Shown: positions 15,641 to 22,034 of the stretch, one piece after another | How the letters are laid out: the number at the start of each line of letters is the position of its first letter | Position numbering within the stretch: the stretch's first letter is position 1 | Origin: a virus | Direction: 5' to 3' (one strand) | IMG/VR virus record: IMGVR_UViG_3300031857_000360 | Location: 1-46,123 of that record | DNA length: 46,123 nucleotides | Program-made: the position numbers and the translations under genes | The notes under the pieces: model-generated | The model's input: only the letters and a program-made list of their open reading frames with translations | Told to the model about the DNA's origin: nothing | The model's database searches: none

Positions 15641-15788
15641 GAAATGGATCCAGAAGGTGGCTGCCAGCATCAAGCGTCGTGGCACCGAGGGCGTCTGCAC
15701 CGGCCCTAAGTTCGGCGGCCCGACGTGCAAGCCCGGCTCCCGTCGCTACAATCTCGCCAAGACGTTCCGCAAGATGGCGAAGAAGTGA
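15633..15788 (+). CDS. 51-residue basic Cys protein
   Basis: The product begins VAKKWIQKVAASIKRRGTEG and continues with VCTGPKFGGPTCKPGSRRYN and a Lys-rich C-terminal helix. Two Cys nine residues apart between basic helices suggest a tiny metal-binding or nucleic-acid-binding fold. The GTG at 15633 follows GGAGG by about nine bases, an excellent ribosome binding site; other in-frame starts upstream lie in the previous gene. It closes the run of four small basic proteins. Confidence 0.7.
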   Translation: MAKKWIQKVAASIKRRGTEGVCTGPKFGGPTCKPGSRRYNLAKTFRKMAKK

Positions 15789-15794
15789 GGCGCT

Positions 15795-17039
15795 TTGCCC
15801 CCAGTTCGCCGACTGCCTACAGATGTGCAAATGCTACCGCCTCCGATGCGGTTGCTGCCCGTTACCCGAGATGTACCGGGAACTCGTAACCCAAGCACAC
15901 TGAAGGTTCAGGGGGCAAAGAAGATTCTGAGTGGAGAGCTGAACGAAGAGACATACGTTCGCGCTCTTACTAATGAACTGCTTGGCCAAAGTGAGGAGTT
16001 CTACAAACTCTTAGGTGGAGGTCAGGATTGGACTGATCGTTTGGGTCAGACCCAAAAGATGAGTCGAGCGGATATCTACAAGGCCTACCTTCTGGCCTCC
16101 AGGATGAATACTGCTGCAGACGCGAGCGCTCGCGGGGTTCGCCAACTCACGCGATTGCCTCCCCGCATGTTTGCTTTTTCGCAACGAGATGCAGATCTTG
16201 CTGGTCAAGTTGTTAGCTCAGCATTCCGTCCCAGGCCTGACGCTGAGATCTACGAGCTTCTTGCGTCCACCCCAAAGACTGGGCCTCTTGAACTCATCAA
16301 GACTGCCCGCATTCCATTTGTTGACGTGGACACCCCTAGCACTGGCAGGTTCAAAGAAGTCCACCCCAAGTCAGGAATCACCGCCTCCTCCAAGGCTGAA
16401 GCCCTGGACATTTTGCAGCAGTTGTCAAACCAGTTGGGGTCAACCCTCCGAGCCTACGTCTCACCTGGTGGACTGCGGGCTTTTGACGTCTCCCGTGAGC
16501 GTAATCCAATGGACTTCTACCGAGCCGTGGGGGGACGTCTCTTGAAGAAACTGGATCCCAACTACGTTGCTGGAAGTCAGCGTGAGGGATGGTTTACCCC
16601 GGTTGGTAGAGCTGTTCGTAGATGGGATCCTAAGAGCAAGAGCTATTACGCTTTCTCCTTGGAGAACGTGTATGACTTCCCTGGCTTCCCTGTCCGTACC
16701 GGACCCAAGTTCAACAGGAACCCACTGGATGACTACATTGCAGCATCCATTGGTAACATTACCCCACAAGGTACGAAGGCTGGACAGGGCACCATAAACC
16801 CCGCCATGTTGGAAACTGTGCTTCAAATGCACGACGTGCGGGCAGCTGCAAACCGAACTCCGCAGTCCCGTAGCGCTATGATGGGAGATCTGAAGGAGCT
16901 CATTGGTCAGGGCATCAAGGGACCAACTTTGGAGTTCATCAAGAAGAACTACAGACTCTTGGTAGCTTTGGGCCTGTTGCCCGCAGCAGCCATGGGAGTA
17001 AACACACCAAATGGAACAGACCAACGAAGCGCCGCTTGA
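15795..17039 (+). CDS. Unknown protein with hydrophobic C-terminal segment
   Basis: Up to 414 residues; no family is recognised. The middle is mixed alpha/beta with repeated aromatic and Pro residues. Near the end the segment YRLLVALGLLPAAAMGV could insert in a membrane. The gene uses more A/T-ending codons than the capsid gene. The start is unsure: TTG 15795 follows GAGGCGC closely, while ATG 15831 or ATG 15846 would remove an Arg/Pro-rich leader. It overlaps the next gene by 29 bases. A virion or ejection role is possible. Confidence 0.6.
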   Translation: MPPVRRLPTDVQMLPPPMRLLPVTRDVPGTRNPSTLKVQGAKKILSGELNEETYVRALTNELLGQSEEFYKLLGGGQDWTDRLGQTQKMSRADIYKAYLLASRMNTAADASARGVRQLTRLPPRMFAFSQRDADLAGQVVSSAFRPRPDAEIYELLASTPKTGPLELIKTARIPFVDVDTPSTGRFKEVHPKSGITASSKAEALDILQQLSNQLGSTLRAYVSPGGLRAFDVSRERNPMDFYRAVGGRLLKKLDPNYVAGSQREGWFTPVGRAVRRWDPKSKSYYAFSLENVYDFPGFPVRTGPKFNRNPLDDYIAASIGNITPQGTKAGQGTINPAMLETVLQMHDVRAAANRTPQSRSAMMGDLKELIGQGIKGPTLEFIKKNYRLLVALGLLPAAAMGVNTPNGTDQRSAA

Positions 17040-17568
17040 CATTGAAATGATCTACGACCCGGTGGCCGAGGCCCATGGCGAGGGTCTGGTCATCGACGCA
17101 TCCCGACACCGCATCATGGCGGATGGCGACTTCATCCTGTGGGCCCGCCGCCACTACAAGCGGCCTACCCTGTTTGAGTACCACCACCTGGAATCGGACA
17201 ACATCGTGCTCTGTGACTGGCTGATCCGTGGCCGTGTGGCCCAGGAGCTGGAGGCATACGAGTATGGCAACCGCCCAAGTCGAGCCTTTCTAGACAGTAG
17301 AATTATTTTGTGTGACGAGTCAGCAGCGGCCATCAAGCGGAAGATGAGACGATCGGCAGAGGCTCGTCAGCGTGTACGGGATGAAGCCATGGAGGAGCGA
17401 AAGCAGACCGCCAAGCACCTTCGACGCCAAGGATTTGAACGAGAGGCGAAGAGCATGGAAATGGGCTTGTCCCACTTTACTGGTACGCTGGAGGGTGGTG
17501 AGGAACTGGCTGCCATGAAGGAGGACTTGGTTAACATGGCTCGTGGCCGTATCATCACCCACGGCTAA
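17011..17568 (+). CDS. Unknown 185-residue protein
   Basis: The N-terminal half has a compact, aromatic sequence (ADGDFILWARRHYKRPTLFE). The C-terminal half is a long charged helix (KRKMRRSAEARQRVRDEAME). No motif identifies an activity. It starts inside the end of the previous gene and is followed by a good ribosome binding site for the next. Placement between head and connector genes suggests a structural or assembly role, without direct evidence. Confidence 0.6.
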   Translation: MEQTNEAPLDIEMIYDPVAEAHGEGLVIDASRHRIMADGDFILWARRHYKRPTLFEYHHLESDNIVLCDWLIRGRVAQELEAYEYGNRPSRAFLDSRIILCDESAAAIKRKMRRSAEARQRVRDEAMEERKQTAKHLRRQGFEREAKSMEMGLSHFTGTLEGGEELAAMKEDLVNMARGRIITHG

Positions 17569-17582
17569 CGAAAGGACCCTCC

Positions 17583-18065
17583 ATGAGCATGATGGGCAAC
17601 TACAACCCATTTGAAATTGCAAAGCAAATGACCGCCGCTAAGGAGGGAAAGTTCTACGGGGGCGGTCTTTACAACCCAATGAGTGGTGGCTTTCAGGCCC
17701 CTATGAGCACAAGCTTTAACCCTGGTGCAAAGGTTGCCACAGCTGGGAGTGGACCAGTTACTTACGGTTCCGGTGGACAGAACAACTCAAATCAGGGTTT
17801 GGGTAGTCTTCTTTCGTCTGGAAATTTTTTCACCAACATGAGCAATCCCCTTAGCATGCTTATGGGCATGATGCCTGCTCCTGGTCAAAGGATCAATCCA
17901 CTTGGTCCAGCCCAATACATGACCAGTCTGTTGGGTCGACTCAGTCAACCTAACTATGTGTCCAAGTCCCCCAGTATGAGCTTCACTCCTACTAATCCTA
18001 TGAGGCTCCAGGGCCCCGTGACTTTTGGCGGTATTGGTGGTCCTAACACGGTCATTGTGGATTAA
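17583..18065 (+). CDS. Gly/Met/Asn-rich protein
   Basis: This 160-residue protein has almost no charged residues in its centre and is rich in Gly, Ser, Asn, Pro and Met, including a Met-rich segment NPLSMLMGMMPAPGQ. AAAGGA about seven bases before the ATG supports the start. Such flexible, low-charge proteins often coat or stabilise virion joints, but no family is recognised. It ends two bases before the connector-like gene. Confidence 0.6.
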   Translation: MSMMGNYNPFEIAKQMTAAKEGKFYGGGLYNPMSGGFQAPMSTSFNPGAKVATAGSGPVTYGSGGQNNSNQGLGSLLSSGNFFTNMSNPLSMLMGMMPAPGQRINPLGPAQYMTSLLGRLSQPNYVSKSPSMSFTPTNPMRLQGPVTFGGIGGPNTVIVD

Positions 18066-18067
18066 CT

Positions 18068-19024
18068 ATGGATCCCACCGGCTCGTTCCTGAAGACGGTT
18101 ATTGAGCGCGTCCGAGGCTACCTCGACGACGGCGACTTTGACGCCAAGTACACGGACCAGTTCTTGGTCAACCATGTCATCATGCCAGGCCTGGTGGATG
18201 TGTGGTCACGCTGCTCCCTGAGCGCTGACAACCCCGTCATGCTGTCCTATGGCATCACCTTGGTCAATGACCAGGAGTGTTACGTCATCCCACCCTGCGT
18301 AGGCGAAGTGCACGAGATCGTGCAGTACACAGGAAACACTGGGTCCCAGGTCAACGATGGAATTCCCACTGCTGATCTCTACCCTGCCCACCGAATGAGC
18401 GTGGGGGGACAGAACTGGGCCATTGAAGGGAACATGATCTGCTTCCGTCCGTTCCCGCAGAACCTCAGCGGCAACACGACGTGGACGATCCGCTACACCA
18501 CCAATGGTGACATGATGCCGCACTACTGCGCACTTACAGATGCCAATGGTGGAACGCTCACTACAACCAGTAGCTTTACACTTCCATCTGCTGTTGGCAC
18601 TGGCGGACTGGGCCAGATTGACATCCGCGAGAACGCCTACGCAGGCCAGGTGCTCCGACTTCTAAATAAGGCTGGAAGTCCAGGACTCACGGTTCGTGAG
18701 GAGCGGGTCATTGAGTCGTACAATCCTGCCACTCGCGTGTGCACGCTGCGTCATCCATTCACGACCAATACAGCTGGTGCCTCATCGTACTACGCATATG
18801 AGATCTGCCCCCCACAATCTCAGGGCATGGTCGAGGCGGTGTCGCTGGCCTGCTCGTTGAAGCTGGGCGCGTGGCGTAAGATTGCCCAGTCCCACGCTCA
18901 GATGCTGAACATGCAGTACCGATCAGCCATCAAGACCATCGGTGACAACCTGTCTAACATGCAGATGCGTACGGGCAAGGGCTGGGCCAAGGACACCCGA
19001 GACAGCTCAGGCTGGTATCCGTAA
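18068..19024 (+). CDS. Head-tail connector (adaptor)-like protein
   Basis: The 318-residue protein starts with a helical region (FLKTVIERVRGYLDDGDFDA) followed by beta-rich sequence and a C-terminal helical part (LKLGAWRKIAQSHAQMLNMQ). An N-terminal helix bundle with a long beta insertion resembles podovirus adaptor proteins that sit under the portal. Its position between capsid and tail genes fits. The family assignment rests on overall pattern only; a structure prediction would be decisive. Confidence 0.55.
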   Translation: MDPTGSFLKTVIERVRGYLDDGDFDAKYTDQFLVNHVIMPGLVDVWSRCSLSADNPVMLSYGITLVNDQECYVIPPCVGEVHEIVQYTGNTGSQVNDGIPTADLYPAHRMSVGGQNWAIEGNMICFRPFPQNLSGNTTWTIRYTTNGDMMPHYCALTDANGGTLTTTSSFTLPSAVGTGGLGQIDIRENAYAGQVLRLLNKAGSPGLTVREERVIESYNPATRVCTLRHPFTTNTAGASSYYAYEICPPQSQGMVEAVSLACSLKLGAWRKIAQSHAQMLNMQYRSAIKTIGDNLSNMQMRTGKGWAKDTRDSSGWYP

Positions 19025-19026
19025 CC

Positions 19027-19326
19027 ATGTGGTATCAGACCTCCCACCTGATGACTTCTCCCCCAAGTGAGACTCAGCGGTGGGGGTTTAGTGCCATTCC
19101 AAACTATACACGATCTCCCTTTGGGTCTGTGGTAGATGGAGAAGGCCCGATGTCAACCAGTGGGTTCTACGGACTGGTCCCCAACAACAAGCAGAGCTAC
19201 GGTTACAATATCAGCATCAACAAGGACCCGGTTGACGAGTTTGACTATGCCAGCCTGTCTTTCCGTCCTGGTGGATATGCTGCCAATCCGCTGGCTGGCA
19301 TGCAGTTTACTGACTGCACCACATGA
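19027..19326 (+). CDS. Unknown 99-residue aromatic protein
   Basis: The protein is rich in Tyr, Ser, Pro and Gly with few charges, has no recognisable domain and looks beta or irregular. It starts two bases after the previous stop, and its own stop overlaps the next start (ACATGAGCC). It is probably a minor virion protein by context. Confidence 0.6.
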   Translation: MWYQTSHLMTSPPSETQRWGFSAIPNYTRSPFGSVVDGEGPMSTSGFYGLVPNNKQSYGYNISINKDPVDEFDYASLSFRPGGYAANPLAGMQFTDCTT

Positions 19327-19739
19327 GCCTCTACATCAAGAACGGTAAGATCGTTACGATCAACGGCCAACTTGCCGCTGGTGGCGACTGTTGTGGTGCT
19401 CTGTCAAACTGCGACAGTGATGGTGGTGGCGGCGGTGGTGGTGGTGGCGGTGGCGTGAACGGTGCATGCTGCACTCTTGACACCAACGGCATTCCCGTGT
19501 GCACGCAAACTGACGATGCCGGGTGCAATAGTCTCAATGGTGTTTTTAAACCAGACAAGGTTTGTGGTTGCCAATCGGGTGACTGTAGGGACGTATGTGG
19601 TAAAGTCTGCGGCACGCCAGGAACTACCTCCTTTGATCCGTGTCAATCGTGTAACTTCTTTGGGAGTGCTGCAGCGAATGCCACGGGCGGCATTCCTGGG
19701 TGTCCTGGTTATGGTGGTGGTTTCGGATTGGGGTTCTAA
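19323..19739 (+). CDS. Cys-rich protein with polyglycine linker and GACC-type repeat
   Basis: The 138-residue product has 15 Cys. After a short N-terminal beta segment and an 11-Gly linker comes GACCTLDTNGIPVCTQTDDA and then GCNSLNGVF...C. This matches the small Cys-rich GACC-x(n)-C-x-C repeat found in many secreted or surface proteins of aquatic bacteria and their phages. A second Cys cluster (CGCQSGDCRDVCGKVC) follows. It is likely an exposed virion appendage stabilised by disulfides or metal. The start ATG overlaps the previous stop; the stop TAA overlaps the glycosyltransferase ATG. Confidence 0.65.
   Translation: MSLYIKNGKIVTINGQLAAGGDCCGALSNCDSDGGGGGGGGGGGVNGACCTLDTNGIPVCTQTDDAGCNSLNGVFKPDKVCGCQSGDCRDVCGKVCGTPGTTSFDPCQSCNFFGSAAANATGGIPGCPGYGGGFGLGF
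19422..19454 (+). repeat. Eleven-codon Gly tract (GGT/GGC)
   Basis: GGT and GGC codons alternate irregularly, so the run is a true polyglycine linker at codon level rather than a simple nucleotide repeat. A similar eight-Gly run occurs in the gene at 2031. Confidence 0.9.
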
Positions 19740-20746
19740 TGAAGACTTACCATTCGTATTGGAGTTCTGGGTGGGCTGGAAAGCCATCCCCATTCATACT
19801 TGATCTGCATCGACTCTCGGCTTTCTTGGCCAAGAAGCACTACGGAGAAGTCCACTTGGTGACGGACTCCGAAGGTGCGGAGTCTCTTGGTCACTTGGGC
19901 TACACCACTGTGAGCACCGAGTTGGATCAGTTGCCCAAGGAATACTACAACGTTTGGTCCCTTGGAAAGATCTGGACCTACAAGAAGGCAGCCGCAGAGG
20001 GCGTCCCCTTCATGCACATTGACTACGATGTGCTTCTTTGGAAACCACTCCCGGTTGAATTTACAAGTAGCCCTGTCTTTGTAGAGCGCATCGAGCACGA
20101 TGTAAACCGCCTGTACAACGTGCCTGCTTTTTACGACAACTGTCCAAAGCTTCACGATCTTGAGGGCTCACGTGATTTGGATAGAGCAATCAATGCCGGA
20201 GTAGTTGGGGGGACCAACACGGCATTCTTGGGCGAGGTGTATGGCAAAGCTTGGGACTTTGTCATGGACCCAGAGAATCGGGAGTTCATGACTTCAAATG
20301 GCGTTCTCGATGGGCCTAGTTGGCTTCGTGCAACTGTTGCTGAGCAACTGTACTTCTACTGGTATGCCAACCTACGAAACCAACCCCTTGTGTCTCTCTT
20401 GACTGCTTTCCCGAACGCAGTCAAAAATGAACAAGCAGATCAACTTGGCTACACCCACTTGTGGGGGGCAAAGTCATACCCCGATATTCAGAAACGCATT
20501 TTGGCCAAGTGCAAGGAGTTTGGTCTCCCTACTGCTAGTGATCCTCACGACACACAGTGGGCTGTAAAGGGGGTCAAGAGTCTTATCAAAGCCATGGCCC
20601 TACCAGATACCGACCAATCCAATGCCCGCCTAGAGATCTGCAAGACGTGTCCCGAGTGGACTGGAAGCCGATGCAAGGTGTGTGGCTGCTTTACCAAGTT
20701 CAAGGTAAGGATCGAAAAGGAACACTGCCCCATCGGCAAGTGGTGA
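19739..20746 (+). CDS. DUF6734-like glycosyltransferase fused to a zinc ribbon
   Basis: The 335-residue protein has a glycosyltransferase-type N-terminal domain with a D-x-D motif in FMHIDYDVLLWKPLP (about residues 95-109) that would hold the metal and nucleotide sugar. Other conserved-looking segments are INAGVVGGTNTAFL and YTHLWGAKS. The last ~40 residues carry CKTCPEWTGSRCKVCGC and end HCPIGKW, a zinc-ribbon-like module usually found alone or appended to other phage proteins. The sugar acceptor is unknown; a virion protein or host surface are both possible. The ATG overlaps the previous stop (TAATG). Confidence 0.75.
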   Translation: MKTYHSYWSSGWAGKPSPFILDLHRLSAFLAKKHYGEVHLVTDSEGAESLGHLGYTTVSTELDQLPKEYYNVWSLGKIWTYKKAAAEGVPFMHIDYDVLLWKPLPVEFTSSPVFVERIEHDVNRLYNVPAFYDNCPKLHDLEGSRDLDRAINAGVVGGTNTAFLGEVYGKAWDFVMDPENREFMTSNGVLDGPSWLRATVAEQLYFYWYANLRNQPLVSLLTAFPNAVKNEQADQLGYTHLWGAKSYPDIQKRILAKCKEFGLPTASDPHDTQWAVKGVKSLIKAMALPDTDQSNARLEICKTCPEWTGSRCKVCGCFTKFKVRIEKEHCPIGKW

Positions 20747-20794
20747 TATACTGGCCCGACCCCTCACATACCGTGGGGGGACAAGGAGTCACAC

Positions 20795-20929
20795 ATGATG
20801 CTTGCTTCGATTGAGTCGCTCATTGGCAGCACGTGGGCTGCCCTCGCCACCTTTGCCATCGGCTACGTGGCCGGTCACCTGGTCCCTATCGGGAAGATCG
20901 CCTCGTGGATCCCCGGCAAGCGGGACTGA
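20795..20929 (+). CDS. 44-residue single-span membrane protein (holin-like)
   Basis: The peptide begins MMLASIESLIGSTWAALATF and contains one hydrophobic segment (about residues 12-32), then a short basic tail ending PGKRD. AAGGAG six bases before the ATG is a strong ribosome binding site. The 25-base overlap with the lipoprotein-like gene that follows, and the membrane protein further on, suggest a lysis cassette. A holin or a small membrane regulator would both fit. Confidence 0.65.
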   Translation: MMLASIESLIGSTWAALATFAIGYVAGHLVPIGKIASWIPGKRD

Positions 20930-21447
20930 TCCTCGTCTGCTTTCTGAGTCTGGGGTGTTCGGCCTCCCGGCGTATCGCTGAGGAGGCCAACACCATTTCA
21001 GATCGGGCCGATCGGATCGCGCACATCTCGGAGCAAATCGGCCACACTTCCAAGGAAGTGGAGTCAATTCGATCCGCCACTGAGATCCAGTTGGAAGCCA
21101 GGAAGATTCGTCAGTCGGTGGCAGAAATACATGGTCAGCTTCCGGGGGTAACGGACAAGACACCATGGTGGGCAGACATTATCCGCTGGCTCCTTATTGC
21201 ATCCGCAGGCGCTGCCCTTGTGTGGGTCCTCTACGCAACGGGGGCCGCCTCTGCCATCCGAGTTGCCATTGGGTGGATCCCCCGACGGAAGGTCAACGAA
21301 GCGGAGATGGCAGCGGCCACCCTAGCCCAGGACAAACCCGAGACCCTGCGGGAGTGGATAGCCATGAAGAGGGCATCCGACAGGGAGTTTGACGCAGCAT
21401 GGCGCAAAGCGCAGGAGACCAACAATGCGAACCGAGGACATCCTTGA
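20905..21447 (+). CDS. Lipoprotein with coiled coil and C-terminal membrane span (spanin-like)
   Basis: From the GTG at 20905 the 180-residue product has a hydrophobic signal ending in a lipobox, FLSLGC (Cys 18). A charged, probably coiled-coil stretch follows (residues 20-80), then a transmembrane helix at about 90-112 and a 65-residue helical tail. A lipidated N terminus plus an inner-membrane span on one chain is the plan of unimolecular spanins, which join outer and inner membranes during lysis of Gram-negative hosts. The start codon is uncertain because its upstream GGGAAGA is weak. It overlaps both neighbours. Confidence 0.6.
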   Translation: MDPRQAGLILVCFLSLGCSASRRIAEEANTISDRADRIAHISEQIGHTSKEVESIRSATEIQLEARKIRQSVAEIHGQLPGVTDKTPWWADIIRWLLIASAGAALVWVLYATGAASAIRVAIGWIPRRKVNEAEMAAATLAQDKPETLREWIAMKRASDREFDAAWRKAQETNNANRGHP

Positions 21448-21868
21448 CATCCACCGTGACCTGTGCAGCCAAGCCCAGGAGCTGATGTGCCGCAAGCAGG
21501 CTGACTACACCAACGGGACAGACGACCCGTTCCGCAACTTCCAACTTGGACCCAGCATGGGCGTGGGCACCATCCCCTCTGGCATCTTCATCCGCTTCCT
21601 GGACAAGGTCTCTCGTCTTGCCACGTTCATCCACAAGGGAAAGTTCCAGGTGAACGAGTCCCTACAAGATACAGTGGTGGACGGAATCAACTACTTGGTT
21701 CTGCTGCAGGCGTCGGTTATCTTGGAGGAACGAAGGAAGTCCCCCCACAATGCCAGCCAAATCCCCCAAGTTGACGTTCGGTCAGATCTGGAACACCATC
21801 ACGCAAACGGGGACCTTTGCGTCAGTCGTCACGGGCGTGATTATGATTCCCGTGGAGATCGGGCGTAG
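21425..21868 (+). CDS. MazG-like / Nmad1 (DUF1599) nucleotide pyrophosphohydrolase
   Basis: The 147-residue protein contains the all-alpha NTP-pyrophosphatase pattern: RKQADYTNGTDDPFRNFQLG, then FIRFLDKVSRLATF and VNESLQDTVVDGINYLVLL. This corresponds to the K-x-x-DY, R-x-x-DK-x-x-RL and E-x-x-xDT-x-D motifs of DUF1599 proteins, which hydrolyse or adjust nucleotide pools and occur with modified-base phages. The last ~40 residues have His/Arg/Asp-rich composition and overlap the next gene by 119 bases, so the functional domain probably ends near residue 105. It starts inside the spanin-like gene. Confidence 0.75.
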   Translation: MRTEDILDIHRDLCSQAQELMCRKQADYTNGTDDPFRNFQLGPSMGVGTIPSGIFIRFLDKVSRLATFIHKGKFQVNESLQDTVVDGINYLVLLQASVILEERRKSPHNASQIPQVDVRSDLEHHHANGDLCVSRHGRDYDSRGDRA

Positions 21869-22034
21869 GGACCAGATCCTGACCCAGCAACAGCAGACGG
21901 TGCAGGAACTGCGGGGTGTCGTGAGCGACTTGGTGAAGACGACGATCAACCTGACGGGCAGTGACCGGGTCCACGACCGGGACCTGAATGATCTTCGTGC
22001 TCGGATTGACAAGCTTGAGGCAAGGCGTGGCTGA
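21750..22034 (+). CDS. Small membrane-anchored coiled-coil protein
   Basis: The 94-residue protein has a hydrophobic segment FASVVTGVIMIPVEIG (about residues 23-38) followed by a Gln/Leu/Asp-rich coiled coil (LTQQQQTVQELRGVVSDLVK). This resembles haemolysin-XhlA-like or inner-membrane spanin/holin accessory proteins. It lies in an alternative frame over the end of the MazG-like gene and overlaps the next gene by eight bases. Lysis is the most likely role, by context only. Confidence 0.6.
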   Translation: MPAKSPKLTFGQIWNTITQTGTFASVVTGVIMIPVEIGRRDQILTQQQQTVQELRGVVSDLVKTTINLTGSDRVHDRDLNDLRARIDKLEARRG

